Assembly: GCA_015956445.1 (NCBI GenBank)
Contig: WIUZ02000019.1
Span: forward strand, 434,001 to 498,000
DNA: 64,000 nucleotides
Direction of reading: 5' to 3'
Source of the DNA: Thelephora terrestris
Taxonomy: Eukaryota > Basidiomycota > Agaricomycetes > Thelephorales > Thelephoraceae
Shown here: positions 23,414-34,875 of the stretch, piece after piece
Layout of the letters: each line of letters opens with the position of its first letter
Position numbering within the stretch: position 1 is the stretch's first letter
Made by a program: the position numbers and the translations under genes
The notes under the pieces: generated by a model
What the model saw: only the letters and a program-made list of their open reading frames with translations
Told to the model about the DNA's origin: nothing
The model's database searches: none

Positions 23414-24840
23414 TTAAAATAGACAACTGGCTGTCGCCTGGGTGTCCACGGCCAATGTTCTGGTTCGCCTTTCTCTTCTGCTTGAAGTGCATGTCAAGGT
23501 GAGAGCTTCCAACTTTCCCTTACCGGTCGCATCATCTGAGAAGCGATGCCCACACCGTTTACACTGAACTGTTTGTTTCAGGAAAAGTTCATCAAAATTC
23601 GGCTTATATCTGGAGAGTAGATCAGAAATCAACGAGGCAGCTCTGCAGAAATGGTGTTCGGTACTTACCCAGCGATTCATGCTGTCGAGAGCTCAATCCT
23701 CTGGGAAAGAAGCTTTCGCGCGTGCACTGACATATTCTTACTCGAGGAGTCTGTTGACTCCGACTTCGGTTCATTCACAATTTTCGAAGTCACAGGAGGG
23801 GCACCAGGAGCACCAAGTATGCCTGCCTTTACGAGGGCACTATACAAGCTCGCAATACCGCTTACTGCAGGCAAAGCAGGCACACCAGCCTGGTTAGTGG
23901 GTGCAGAAGGTATAGCAGATACGGGTTGCACAGGAGGATCAGAGGGGAAAGACGGCTTCACATCAAGAGTATCTTGAGGGTACGCACGTTGAGGTGGAGC
24001 AGATGAAGGGCCAGCATGATTGTAGCTATACTGCGAGTAAGTAGTAGAAGGCAGCAGAGCTGACATGTTGGGGGCAACAGGGTATGACAGGGGAGGTGGT
24101 TGGACAGGAGGGCGGGTGATGTTTCTAAGTTGACTCAGCATTTGGCGCGGTTCATCCTGGGGTAGCCCGTTTTCGCGAATTGGCGAAGCTAAAAGATAAC
24201 ATCACTTGCCCGATCACGAGGAAATGGCAACAAGATGTAGCTCACCTGATGTAAGACTGGAAGCTGGGTCCTCACGGTGTTATTATACGGATTAGACTGC
24301 ACCTCACGTTCCGCCTGACCGACGGCAAATTGCAACTCGCCTAGGGCCTGCGTTGGGGATATGTGACCGGCGTCCTGAATTCCGAGCGTTACGAGCAGTA
24401 AAGACAGTCAGGGACCGAAGGTACTTACTGACAAAGCGTTGGTGCCAAACAGCTCTTGTTCGATGGCCACTTGCGGCACAGCGCCGAAAAGCTCTTTGCT
24501 GTTGGGAGCACCGGCTTGCCAGGTAGCAAGGATCTTGATCATCTTGGCCTTGGTCGACTCATCCACCTGGGAATATGTAGGTTCTTGGAAATCGCGTACA
24601 GGAGGTAGAATGCGGTAAGCTTGAAGGGCGGTGGAATCTGTATACAAATTAGGCAATGCAGATGCCTTCGTCGCGGAACTGGCTCTTCCCACCACATTTT
24701 GTGAGCTGCTGGAATGGACGGCCAGCACGAAAGAGCGTAGGCATCAGGCATCAGCGGACAAACAGTGGACGCCAGCACGGAACGTACCTGAGAACTGCTT
24801 TGCATCTGTGAGCTCTCGTGCGAAAGACTCTAACGCGTGA
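23414..24840 (-). pseudogene. Decayed copy of Pcf11 (cleavage/polyadenylation factor)
   Basis: Pcf11 binds the RNA polymerase II tail and acts in pre-mRNA 3'-end formation. On the minus strand a piece of its CID domain is visible: FYLLYAISKN near 24585, then VDESTKAKMIKIL, TWQAGAPNSKELFG and VAIEQELFG at 24570-24430. A linker exon (SQLRNITRPPVQPPPL) follows, and a zinc-finger remnant VQCKRCGHRFSDDATGKGK lies near 23570-23510. The reading frame shifts between ISKN and the VDEST segment, and the join into the SQLRN exon is also out of phase; the second zinc-finger pair is not seen. It is a host-gene relic, perhaps a captured fragment, and not a working gene. Confidence 0.72.
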
Positions 24841-25456
24841 ACACGAACAGAATTTCTCATTGAGAAGTAAATTCATTAGCCTAGTGACATAGATCAGTGA
24901 AAGACAACGGTGCGTCGGTAGGGTTCCAGCAGCTATATGTCACTTACCGGCATGTGGAGGCCCATAAAACTGTGCCGTACTAACAGCGGCATGCCGTCAA
25001 CGGGAATCAATGTGGGCATGACAAGGCGAGAGATTTAGCAAAGACGACGACGCCCTTGAAGTATGTTGGCCGCCAGCGGTGTCGACTCGGTGGTAGATGC
25101 GTTTTGGGGCGCGGTCAATGGAGAGGTGTCCACAGTTGTTATGACTCCCCCAGATCTATGAAATGGGGACCTGGCGAGCCAAACATTTGAACGCGGCTGG
25201 CAGGAAGAGCAGTTGGCGGGTGGAACCGTTGTAGACCTTGGGGTGAGCTGAGACTCCAAGTGAGCTGAGGAGCGCGACGTCGCAGACGACGGCAACAATG
25301 GTGGAGGAATGGCAGGCAGGGAGCATCGAAAGAGTGGAGGCCTTCAGTCTCACATCTGCGAGGTTCTAGGCATCCCGCAATTGGTGTTTCTCCTCTGTGG
25401 CATCGACCTTCCTGCGTCGCACGACCAAGGGCCGCCACGCAGACGAGAGTCGCCCT
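24841..25456. other. No recognised gene
   Basis: Short open stretches exist on both strands but none shows a known domain or consistent splicing. The segment may contain eroded upstream exons of the Pcf11 copy; I cannot show it. Confidence 0.3.
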
Positions 25457-26291
25457 CACTGGGGGCAAGGGGTCACTTACCCAGAGATTACATTGTGATT
25501 ACATTGTGATTTTTTAGACAATGTGTTCAGCCTGTGGCCTAGAGGTACATGTTGAGTTCTTTTACAAAGTACCCATCAATGTGACCACAATGTGGCCAGT
25601 GGGTCCATCTTGATCACTTTTACAAAGTACCCATCAATTCGATCACAATGTGCCCTGTGGGTCCATGCAGGATACATTGTAAAAGTATCCATCAAAGTGC
25701 CACTGGGCACTTTGTGAAAGAAACCAGGGGTTTCTTTCACAATGTTGTTTAAAATTTATCCTACTGGGTGCCTGAGCCACTCATTGAGAGTTCTTTCAAA
25801 AAGTAACCAGCAATGTGACCACAATGTCCCCAGGAGGTTCTTCTCAATGTTTTCACAAAGAACTCTCAATGTGGTTGGATTTCATAACAAACTCTCAAAG
25901 AAATCATTGAGTATCTGGTTGAATACTTTGTGGACACATTACTGGATACTTTATGAAAGAACTCTCAATGAGTGGCTCAGATGCTGTACACTTTGTAAGC
26001 AAAATTGCGAAAGAACCCAGGGGTTTCTTTCACAAAGTGCCCAGTGGCCACTTTGATGGATATTTTTACAATGTATCCTGCATGGACCCACAGGGCACAT
26101 TGTGATCGAATTGATGGGTACTTTGTAAAAGTGATCAAGATGGACCTACTGGCCACATTGTGGTCACATTGATGGGTACTTTGTAAAAGAACTCAACATG
26201 TACCTCTAGGCCACAGGCTGAACACATTGTCTAAAAAATCACAATGTAATCACAATGTAATCTCTGGGTAAGTGACCCCTCGCCCCCAGTG
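25457..26291. mobile_element. 835 bp near-full palindromic CACTG-ended element
   Basis: The element begins CACTGGGGGCAAGGGG and ends with the complement (GCCCCCAGTG), flanked by the 3 bp duplication CCT (25454-25456 and 26292-26294). The two halves are inverted copies for roughly 300 bases each with few mismatches, followed by a less symmetric centre. The CACTG end and 3 bp duplication place it with CACTA-type non-autonomous elements. It shares only its termini with the 501 bp elements at 38045, 39235 and 47806. It has no coding capacity. Confidence 0.85.
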
Positions 26292-27740
26292 CCTGCGACG
26301 TCCATCTCACGAACCCACTAGTAGAAAAATCAGCCAATCGGTTTGTAGGGGAAGTACGGACCCTCAACGCGATCAACGCAGGAATCAGGAAATGCCAATC
26401 AGCGAGGGATTAACAGGAATGGAGCGACACAAAGGGCCAGGATCTGTATCCTGGTTGTAATCCTCTGCCAGTGGCGATTTCGAAAGCGCTCGTTATGGAG
26501 TGCGATGATATCCGAGTGGCAAGCGCCTCGCCTGAACACAGCACGAAACTGAGGGGAGAAGCTGCCATTCTAGAGAGAGAGAGAGAGAGATTTAACAAAA
26601 CACGTCGATAGAGAGAGAAGAACTCACTGTATCATATGTCATGGTTTAGTCCACCACATAGCACCCCCTACTCACTAAGGAGGAATTATGCGCAAACGAG
26701 GTTACGATGGAAGGATGATTTGATCGATCTGGCTCGGCACGGCAAGACTGAAGACTTGTCACAAACTTGGACGAGCGTCACCGCGACGGTACCACACCAC
26801 CCTCCCACTCCGTCTATTTGCTACCCACCACACCCTCGATTTAACTCAAAAACCACGCTCCATATTACGACTCGATGGGTTCTGGTGTGGGTGCCCACAC
26901 CAGACCACGCTGGACTGACTTCGAGGCCCCCGGCTCCCTGCTCCTGCTATTTGCGCCCCATTTGACACGCCTGAAAATCCACCATACCCTCCTCCCGCCT
27001 GTCACCCTCCCCAAACCCCACCCAGCCATACGTGCATATGTTTCCTTCTTGCCAACATGGGCTAGAAGGCGGCGACGAAGCCCGGACCCTCCCGCCTCAT
27101 ACGGTTGTACACCTGGGCGGTCAATTCCACTCAATTAGTGTGGAGTTCATGTGGCAACAAGTGACCGAACTCCCACAGTCCGCTGAACTTTGGTACCCCA
27201 TGCCCAGGGATAGTTATGACGACGAGGCGCGTTGCAACAAATCTTGTCGCCCGAGACCAACGGCGACAACCCGACACTACAAGAGCTGCAAAGCCAAATA
27301 CTAGGCAGCGTAGAAACCTTCCCTAGATTGTAATCAAATGGGTATCCCTCTCACGGAATTAATGTTGATTGGACGTTTATTGCAATTGGTCTCCAGTGTG
27401 ATTGGAGTTTGACTCCCATTGGATTAATATTCAATTGAGAGCAGATTACTATTCTCGGTCGTCAGATTGACGTTTGATTGGAATCGGATTATTATTGGAC
27501 CTCTTTAATTGTATTCAAATAAAATCAATCTGCCCAAAAATTCGCTCAAAATGAATTATCATTCATTATAATTACTTTATTTTATTTGCGACAGCAGACA
27601 TCACGATCACGCACCAGTGTGACTGACCGTGTCCCAGCTGCACACCGGCATCAGCAAACACAGCCAAACAACGTGCACCTTGAAAACACGACGCGACCAC
27701 CAGCCACCGATCAAACACACTCAGCTGCACAACCACCTCA
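26292..27740. other. Gene-poor stretch with AG microsatellite
   Basis: No gene is supported. A (AG)n run of about 19 bases lies at 26572-26590. From 27350 to 27500 the sequence is AT-rich with many scattered GATTGGA-like words. Short open frames between 26640 and 27300 show no known domain. Confidence 0.4.
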
Positions 27741-27743
27741 CTC

Positions 27744-27895
27744 CAACCAGGAGTTCCTGGAAGGATTGGCCAACCTGGAATTCCAGGATGGTTTGCTCGC
27801 GCTTGCGGGTGGAGGTGGTGATGAGGGAGATATTACGAGCCCACCCAACCAGGATTCCTGGATGGGTTGACCCACCTGGAATTCCAGGGCGGTCT
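27744..27895 (+). repeat. Two copies of the ~50 bp double-palindrome module
   Basis: Two modules start near 27747 and 27843. Each carries a CCAGGA(N)TCCTGG-type palindrome followed after about 13 bases by CCTGGAATTCCAGG. They match the five-unit array at 38735-39180 and single copies at 52526 and 59108. No coding role is evident. Confidence 0.75.
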
Positions 27896-28293
27896 GCTCA
27901 GGAGAATGTGATTCCAGACCCGACCAGAGGAGTAACCAACCGGACTGTCCACGATGGCTCAAGATGCCTGCCCTTGTGCCACACCATTTCAGCAAATTTT
28001 TGGTCTGCCAACTGGTATGTATACTTACTGGACCCAAACCCTCTCGATAGCTGATCCTGCACTGTTTGTTTAGCTAGCTGCTCATTTCTTCGTGGACCAA
28101 GAAGTTTTTTACTCGATTATCCACTTCACCCGCAATCCGAATTTCACACCTCCAGGGCAGCGTTCCGGCACCTCTCACACATCACCACAGTTCTCGACAG
28201 CCCCACCCGTTCACTTCCTAAAGCAATTGACACATTTCGCACCTGGGATTTTGCCTCTTGCCTTGGCTACGTTCACCCTCTCCACCCGATCGA

Positions 28294-28425
28294 ATTGCTC
28301 ATCAGTGATGTCGCCCTCCTTGAGCCTGGCGAGATTGTCCCTTGTGACGGTATCTTCATCTCCGGCCGCAACGTCAGATGCGACAAGTCTGGCGCAACTG
28401 GAGAATTGTCACGAACGCATGACAT
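28294..28425 (+). pseudogene. Fragment of P-type Ca2+-ATPase (PMCA)
   Basis: A short segment encodes DVALLEPGEIVPCDGIFISG and then NVRCDKSGATGE, the actuator-domain region of plasma-membrane-type Ca2+-ATPases in which the TGE motif acts in dephosphorylation. Only this segment is present; flanking sequence is unrelated. It is a gene scrap. Other pieces of the same kind of gene lie at 35215-35415 and 59400-61113. Confidence 0.75.
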
Positions 28426-28677
28426 AATAGCCAAAAACTCACAAATAATTCAAGACATTTGTCGCATTCGCAGTAATAATAATACAAAGGTAGATAAAGA
28501 GAACTACAAACTTAGACAAGAACAAACGGGTCAACATCGCATGAACAGTCCTGAGGAAGAGGACAACGATGAGCAAAGTGGTGAGGGTTGTGAACGCTCT
28601 CAGGACAATAAGACCACGCCCGCGTCACCGGATCCTGCCAACATTCTCTACACCCCAACACATCATGATATAGACTA

Positions 28678-29484
28678 TCATGCATCTCCCGCTTCACGTC
28701 CGACAAGGCTGCACTCACTAAGGTGAACCCATAACGGTCCTGGAGACCCGCCACTTCCACCTTCAACTTCATCCGAACCTGACGTGACTTGTCGGAGGGA
28801 CGACAACGTTGACCAGAACGAGTCATCGGATTCTTGCGGTTCTTCCTCTTCTGGGATCGCTCCACCATCTGACGAACTGGGGCAGGACTCCAGGGAGGGG
28901 ATGGAGGGAGAGGAACGCCCTGATCCTGGCGGTGGCGAAGAGATGACTGGGGACTTGCAAGGGGGGTCGGTGCAATAAGCTCCTCGGCATTGATGGCCGA
29001 AGTACCGGAAGAGAGATGCCTGGAAGGGTCCCCAATGTTCCAAAGCGAAGTGAGAGAAATCCTCGTTCAAACTGTTAACAATCACGTACATGGTATCCAT
29101 CCTCTTCTCCAGCCTAAAGATTCTATCTTCCCTATCCCGCTCCATAGCATCCAACAAACGAGGAACTCCAGGACGATCCAAACAAGCCCGGATAGGATTG
29201 TTGTACTCCGCTTCCGTCATGACGCTAAGAAGACGCCTTGCTCCAGCATGGGGAGCATCGAGACGATCAAGACGGGGGTCTTCATAGCCGGCCTCCTCCC
29301 AGAACTGAGGAGGAGCATTGTGGACCGTAAGGAAGTTGATGGACGCCTCGTTGTCCTGAGCGATGGCAGCGGGGGTGTCGTATAGGTGTTGCTCCATGAG
29401 GTAGGGAGCGTCCGTCTCGAAAGACGGAGTGAAGGGGGTGGCAGCAGCATTGAGCATGGCGGTATTGGCGTCAGAGGCAGACAT
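28678..29484 (-). CDS. Unknown 268-residue protein, divergent from 30145
   Basis: A single long frame starts MSASDANTAMLN at 29484. The central part is helical (EDRIFRLEKRMDTMYVIVNS) and the C-terminal half is Ser/Pro/Glu-rich and acidic. The layout resembles the antisense accessory genes of the long LTRs, and a TATATAAGG box lies about 500 bases away on the opposite strand (near 29993), as in those LTRs. It may therefore be another LTR-borne accessory gene, but I could not find LTR ends. No domain is recognised. Confidence 0.45.
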   Translation of the reverse strand: MSASDANTAMLNAAATPFTPSFETDAPYLMEQHLYDTPAAIAQDNEASINFLTVHNAPPQFWEEAGYEDPRLDRLDAPHAGARRLLSVMTEAEYNNPIRACLDRPGVPRLLDAMERDREDRIFRLEKRMDTMYVIVNSLNEDFSHFALEHWGPFQASLFRYFGHQCRGAYCTDPPCKSPVISSPPPGSGRSSPSIPSLESCPSSSDGGAIPEEEEPQESDDSFWSTLSSLRQVTSGSDEVEGGSGGSPGPLWVHLSECSLVGREAGDA

Positions 29485-29695
29485 GATGAAGAATAATGAT
29501 TTAAGAGGAGGAGATGGTGCTGGTGTTTAGTGGGAGTGGAAAAGAGACGATGAGGGAAAACGATCATTCATCCCCATGACTTAAATACACCTTGACTCAA
29601 CTAAAACCGAAAGAGGAGAACAATAATCTATTATCCAACAATATCCCCTTTAGGATAAATGAAACCCCAGCCCCAATCCGATTCCATCAAATTCC

Positions 29696-29830
29696 GAGAA
29701 ATCCCCATCGATCATGAGAATTCCCCGTCTGTCTTCTACTACTACCGCGAAACAAGAGAAATCCCCATCGATCAGGAGAAATCCCCCCCATGCTTCTATT
29801 ACTACCACGACACACGAGAAATCCCCTGAG
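29696..29830 (+). repeat. Tandem repeat, ~63 bp unit, about two copies
   Basis: GAGAAATCCCCATCGATCA recurs with a spacing of about 63 bases, followed by a third partial copy (GAGAAATCCCC) near 29815. It lies between the two divergent ORFs. Confidence 0.6.
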
Positions 29831-30144
29831 ACGCTTCCATTAGTTCGTTCTTCTATTAACCCCGTATTAGCAATTACCATTCGTCGCCCTAAGTCCCTCG
29901 ATCTGACTCATTCAACCTACCCTAAACTACGCACAGACCATGTTGATCCCTGTTTGGTTCGTTTTAGAATTATGACTCCTGTAGAGGATTGGGTATATAA
30001 GGAAGAGCGTTCGCTCCTCTCTTTTCCCCATTCTCAATCTCTTCTGTATTCCTCTACCCACAACCTGAATAAAAGTAAGCTGAGGAATTCTCCTCACGTC
30101 TTACCCTTTCTAACTCATTACAGCAGGAATTCTCCTGCTAGTGT

Positions 30145-30768
30145 ATGTTCAGCGCTCCTAACCCTTTCCCTTCCACAAGCCCTGTTCAGCGACCAGTCAT
30201 CCCTGACGCTAGGAGATCTATCTGGGAGTACAAACTCATCAGAAGTCTTCAAGTAAACCGAACCAACGGTTTACTCACCCACTTCCCTTACTATCGCCCC
30301 TTTGCCGCTCTCGACGCCGGAGTCACTACCCCCCCCTTCCTCCTAGGAGCCGATCATCAATTCCTTTGGAATTCAGATCTTACCGAAAGTGTCCTTGCCA
30401 CCGTCTACTTCAGTATCAGCCCCGCCTTTTACTTTCCCTCCCCACGAGTTCATCTTACCACTAACATCCATACTCATTCTCCTGCTATTATCGTGCTTTG
30501 GTGGGAGATTCCAACTGAATTACCTTATTCGGTTATAGAATACCTCGTCAACTTCGAAAGCCTTAGCGACCAAGACTTCGATCCCTTCGTGCAGCAACTC
30601 CACCAGTTCTGTCAAGACTACCACTCACCCGTGCACCCTTATCAGACAGAGTCTCCTCTCTCTCTTGATATCCCTCCCCCTCTCGTCTCTACACCCGGAA
30701 CCCCCTTCAAAACCAGACCCGATACCCCTCACCCGTCCGCTAATCCTCTAGCGCCCCACAAACAGTAA
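30145..30768 (+). CDS. Unknown 207-residue protein
   Basis: The frame starts MFSAPNPFPSTSP about 150 bases after a TATATAAGG box and ends 10 bases before an LTR insertion. The middle is hydrophobic and beta-like (LATVYFSISPAFYFPS; AIIVLWWEIP), and the end is proline-rich. No family is recognised. The stop codon precedes the insertion, so the LTR did not truncate it. Confidence 0.4.
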   Translation: MFSAPNPFPSTSPVQRPVIPDARRSIWEYKLIRSLQVNRTNGLLTHFPYYRPFAALDAGVTTPPFLLGADHQFLWNSDLTESVLATVYFSISPAFYFPSPRVHLTTNIHTHSPAIIVLWWEIPTELPYSVIEYLVNFESLSDQDFDPFVQQLHQFCQDYHSPVHPYQTESPLSLDIPPPLVSTPGTPFKTRPDTPHPSANPLAPHKQ

Positions 30769-30778
30769 GCAGGCCTTC

Positions 30779-33198
30779 TGTCAGGCCGACGCGACCTCTA
30801 CAGTTCAATAGCACTCTTGCTATCCAAACCTATCACACGCAGGGGTCAAACACACAGTTATAACCCTGTTGCAAACCCAGGGATATCGGAAGTCTCTTCA
30901 CAGACTAGATTGGAGAAGAGGAGAAAGAAGGAGACAAGGGTCTTCAGGCACTCTTGCTCTAAGCACACAGCAGTAGAGGTCACGGAGAGTCTGATGATAA
31001 CAAATCTAAGGAGTACAGGCTAAACTACTCGGAGTATATATACTACTTAGATTTGTGATGTGACCGTTACATGTAACTACCCTAAAGATACAAACACAGA
31101 CAAACATGGTCCGTGCGCAGCACTGCATGGTCTGTGCGTTACGTGGTGACTAATGCTACAAATTATCAGCTGATAAACGAAAGTGTGGCGGCCAATAGCA
31201 ATTTGAGAGCATTACAGAGCAATTACAAAGCATGACGTATCCTGAGAATGTTCGGAAGGAATGTGGGTATGGCTGACTAACAGCCAATAGCAAAAGGGGA
31301 GCATATGACTAAAGATAGGGGCATATGATGTCATGTGGGTCATGCGCAGTAAACAATAGAAATGATGACTCAACTCCTGAGTCGTGGAAGGGGCGTGGCA
31401 TTTGGTATATAACCAAAGGGGGTTGGATGACTGGTCTTCCAACAAACCCACCTTTGTTACACACTCATAACATGCCTCGTGCTTCTACTCGCAATCCCAC
31501 TCGTCGCTCTTCCTCTTACTCTCCTGTTCAGGAGAACAATTACAACATCGACCGTTTCTCCCATGCCCGTCGTGACCCGTCCCGCCCTTATCCTACTTTG
31601 GGAGCGATTATGGACCGGACCGCCACCGCCGACCCTAATGAGGGGTTCTCTGATTTAGGTGGGGGCCCTGCTTGCGAATTCCGATCTAGGAAACCAAGCT
31701 AACTCCTTTTAGGTTTCAGGGACTTTCTCCAAGCTGCTCGAAGGGTGTCTCGGCGCAAGTTGGCGCGCATCGAGACCAACCCTTATGCGACTGAACTCCT
31801 CAATAGGGGTGTTGAGTTCGTGACTGAGACCAACGAGACCTTCAACTCCGTGTTGGAGGCCAGCGTTCTCCATACGGGGAACGTTGGGTCCATGTTAATG
31901 GACGAAGTGGCTCATGTTAATGAGCGTATTGATGGTCGTCGTGAGGAGATAGAGGCGTTGGAGAATTGGAAAGAGGATATGCAGGGAGTCATTCATGGAC
32001 AGGAAGATAGCGTTGTTCGGCAGGGGGCCGACATTGATTTGCTTAAGGTAAATGTGGGGTCGGGAGATAATTGATTTCTCTAACCCAACATTTCCTTTAG
32101 GGAGAGGTGACTACTTTGAAGGACTTGGTTCGGGCTCTGGTTACCAAAACCGGAGAATTGGAGGACGATAAGGTAAGGGGTAGGGGTTGAAGATAATTGA
32201 TCTCTTCTAACCCTATTCCTTTAGGTTCGCCTTACTCGTCGTGTCTCCGAGTTAACCGGAGAAGTCCGGGATCTCCAGAGGAGATGTAACGAGCCGGAGG
32301 TCCGAGTCGAAGAAGAGGAGGGAGAGGAAGTTCTGTATCGGGCCGGGTCGCCGATAATTCCCAATCGGGCTGAGTCGCCGCCCGCTCGTCTGTTGGTCCG
32401 TCACGAGAACAGGTTGGTTCCTGTTGATGATGAGGTCATTGAAATCGGGAGCGACGAATTTTATCAGAACGTAGGAGTTGTCCGTCGGGACACTCCTCGT
32501 CCTGAGTTCGTTTCTACTCCTTGGGGTAGTCGCCGTCAATGGCCTGCTCTGGAGTACGATCCGTACGCTGAGTTCGTTCCCGATAGTGAACCAAACTCTG
32601 ATACGGAGCTTCCAGATTACGATGACTTGTCGGACGTAGATCCAAACGAGATCCGGGAGCAGAACTGGTTGAACGAGGAGTTGGTGAGATCGGCATTGGA
32701 AGTAGTACAAAGGATCCGAAGAGATATTGATTAGATAACTCTTTTGTACTGTTGGCTTCCAATGAATCTTCTTTCTATTTTATCTATTGCGCGTGATCCA
32801 TGAGTCGTAAAGCATATTGGTTTTCATAAGTCCAATCCAAGGGTCAGATTAATAAGCCGGTTGACTTCTGCGAGAGGTCAGCGTGCGACGCTTATTAATA
32901 CATCCCTTGTTGTCGGTAGCCTGAATATCTACTAGTCGTCCAGGGGCAACGGAGGGCCAGGTAGGGGGGATCTTCGTATGAAGGTCCGCCGGTACATGTT
33001 CACGTATTATACCTCGGGTCTTCTGGGGTATCTTGACTAGTAGCACGTTCCACGTATTGGACTTTGAGTCGTTAAGCATAGGGCATACTGCATAATAAAC
33101 AGTTTACCGCCGTGTTTAGGGCAGGGCACCAACTGACTTAGTGGTGATGAGGCGTTAAATAAAGGAAATGAAAGGGGGTAAACGGCGAAATCATCACA
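30779..33198 (-). mobile_element. Solo long LTR copy B (2.42 kb), inverted relative to copy A
   Basis: The plus strand reads TGTCAGGCCGACG to AAATCATCACA with the 5 bp duplication CCTTC on both sides (30774-30778 and 33199-33203). It matches copy A (16315-18735) end to end in reverse orientation, differing by scattered substitutions. The LTR promoter box is on the minus strand near 31040. Separate duplications prove two independent insertions, so the pair is not the two ends of one element. It looks whole as an LTR, and no internal genes are present. Confidence 0.88.
31472..32734 (+). CDS. Antisense accessory coiled-coil gene in LTR copy B
   Basis: This counterpart of the gene at 16780-18044 starts MPRASTRNPTRRSSS and has short GT-AG introns (for example about 32048-32100 and 32173-32224). 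The core contains RIETNPYATELLNRGVEFV and the acidic tail ends EVVQRIRRDID. It reads on the strand opposite to the LTR promoter. The two copies differ at a scatter of residues while both frames stay open, which hints at protein-level constraint or recent origin. The function is unknown. Confidence 0.62.
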
Positions 33199-33379
33199 CC
33201 TTCAACCCTGACAAGAATCAGACACCCTAAAGAAGGTCAGCAATTACGGCGAACTCCCTCTGAATATGTCTCAGGAAGGAATTGGTCAGTCAATGTGTTT
33301 GTCCAACCGATGCCCTGATCTCTAATGTATACCTCCCTCTAGAACGACCTTCGGACTCTTTCGATTCGCTGCTCACTCG

Positions 33380-33915
33380 ATGTGAAGGCGCCTCGATACA
33401 ATTTCGGGCTCGAGCTCACCATTCCCGACTGGTCGGTTCGCAGATCATGTTTCTTGTCCTCAGGCAAGGAATCTCCACCATCCAGGTCGTCCTCACTGAG
33501 GAGGAGGGAAAGGTCTCCCACAATATGGTCCGATGGGCCGGTAATCTTCACAAGGAGACTCTCTATTGAGAAGGTACTAGTGTTCTCTCGGGCAGTCCCC
33601 CCTCTAGGCTCGGCTAACTCGCCGATGAACCCATAGCTTCATGTGATTTCTGCTCCCACCTCCTCGCTTCCATTCCAGGTCGAGGATGCCGGTCGTTCCC
33701 TCGCCGAGCTTACCCGACCAGACACCCACTATCCTCGTATCGGCCAGACTACTCGTCTCGCCAACCAAGTTGTTGACCTCCGTCCCCCTGTCTCCCACTC
33801 TATCTTTCATGTTTGCGCCGGTATCACCAACCACTTCCGAACATTCCTCGATTCCCAAGGGTTCACCGAGATCCAATCTCCCAAACTCCAGCCCGCTGCC
33901 ACTGAGTCCGGTTCA
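33380..33915 (+). pseudogene. Fragment of cytoplasmic aspartyl-tRNA synthetase
   Basis: Pieces of the OB-fold and catalytic entry are readable: FLVLRQGISTIQVVL, EEEGKVSHNMVRWAG, then LPFQVEDAGRS, RLANQVVDLRPPVSHSIFHV and FLDSQGFTEIQSPKLQ followed by AATESGS. These match eukaryotic AspRS, which charges tRNA-Asp. The segments lie in more than one frame and the catalytic core after ESGS is absent; the sequence switches abruptly to alpha-glucan synthase. It is a truncated host-gene copy. Confidence 0.82.
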
Positions 33916-33949
33916 GAGTGGACGACGACGAGAGGTCCATTGGAGAAAA

Positions 33950-34875
33950 ACTCGGATCTTTGGGCCACAAGCAGACGGAGATCATCGGTTGGCCGGAGGA
34001 CAAGAACAAGCAAAGAAAGGTTTTGATCGCTACGCTCGAATACGAAATCATCGATTGGAAGATCAAGGTCAAGATCAGAGGTCTCGGTGTCATGTCGAGT
34101 TTGATGGGCAAGTCCATGACGGACGTTGATATGATTTGGGTTGTACCAAAGGTCAAGGTTATTGAATACCCGCCTGGCGAGCCGATTGAGCCGATTGAGG
34201 TTATCATCTTTGGAGAGCCTTATCTGAAAGTTATCTCATCGAGGTCGAGAAGCACGTGTTGGACCATATCAACTATGTCATTTTAGATTCCCCTGTGTTC
34301 CGTGCGCAGATGAAGTCGGACCCGTACCCGCCTCGTATGGACGATCTGTCGTCTGCGATCTTCTACTCGACTTGGAAATGCGGGACACGATGCTTGGAGG
34401 GAGTCGGATGGAGATACACGTGGGATGTTGCCGATTCAGCACAATGATAATTGGGATCCCGTTCACCAAGACGAACCGGCTCGACCATCCTGGGGGGACC
34501 ACGAAAGTGCCATGGACAGCCCAGGGTTGCGAAGCGGGAACACCAGCCGAGACGATCTTGCGGTCTCACAACCGCTTCTGGCAAAACCTCCTCCGGGCCG
34601 CAATTTGATCGCTTCTGATATCACGTTGAACGCAGACTATCACAATTCGGTGGCTTCCCAAACCCAGTATAATACCTTTTTGGAGAGGGCGAACCGGCAG
34701 TTCGCTCGGGGGAACCAAGACGCTCCGGACCCGTTCCTGGATCACTCGCGGGCTTCGTTGAGCACGAGGCCGTACAGTCAGTATTCAACGGCTTCGAGGC
34801 TTTCATCTGTGGAGTTGATTGCGACGATCGTTGATGAGAAGCAGAGAGGGAAGCCAGCATCGACCCTGAGACAAT
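33950..34875 (+). pseudogene. Fragment of alpha-1,3-glucan synthase
   Basis: The sequence encodes VLIATLEYEIIDWKIKVKI, GVMSSLMGKSMTDVDMIWV, EYPPGEPIEPIEVIIFGEPY, then in another frame KHVLDHINYVILDSPVFRAQ and RMDDLSSAIFYSTW. This is the glycogen-synthase-like (GT5) domain of the fungal cell-wall enzyme Ags1/Mok1. Downstream, from about 34425, a linker-like stretch (ADYHNSVASQTQYNTFLERA) may be the region between its transferase and C-terminal domains. Frameshifts and internal loss mark a pseudogene. It is fused directly behind the AspRS scrap. Confidence 0.82.

Noticed and set aside
25139-25468. Missing N-terminal exons of Pcf11
   Set aside because: No CID N-terminal motif could be read in any frame, so the copy was not extended to this part.
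26572-26590. AG microsatellite as a regulatory GAGA site
   Set aside because: A plain dinucleotide run with no gene nearby to regulate.
16315-33198. Giant transposon with 2.4 kb terminal inverted repeats
   Set aside because: Each copy has its own 5 bp duplication and TG...CA ends, so they are two independent solo LTRs.
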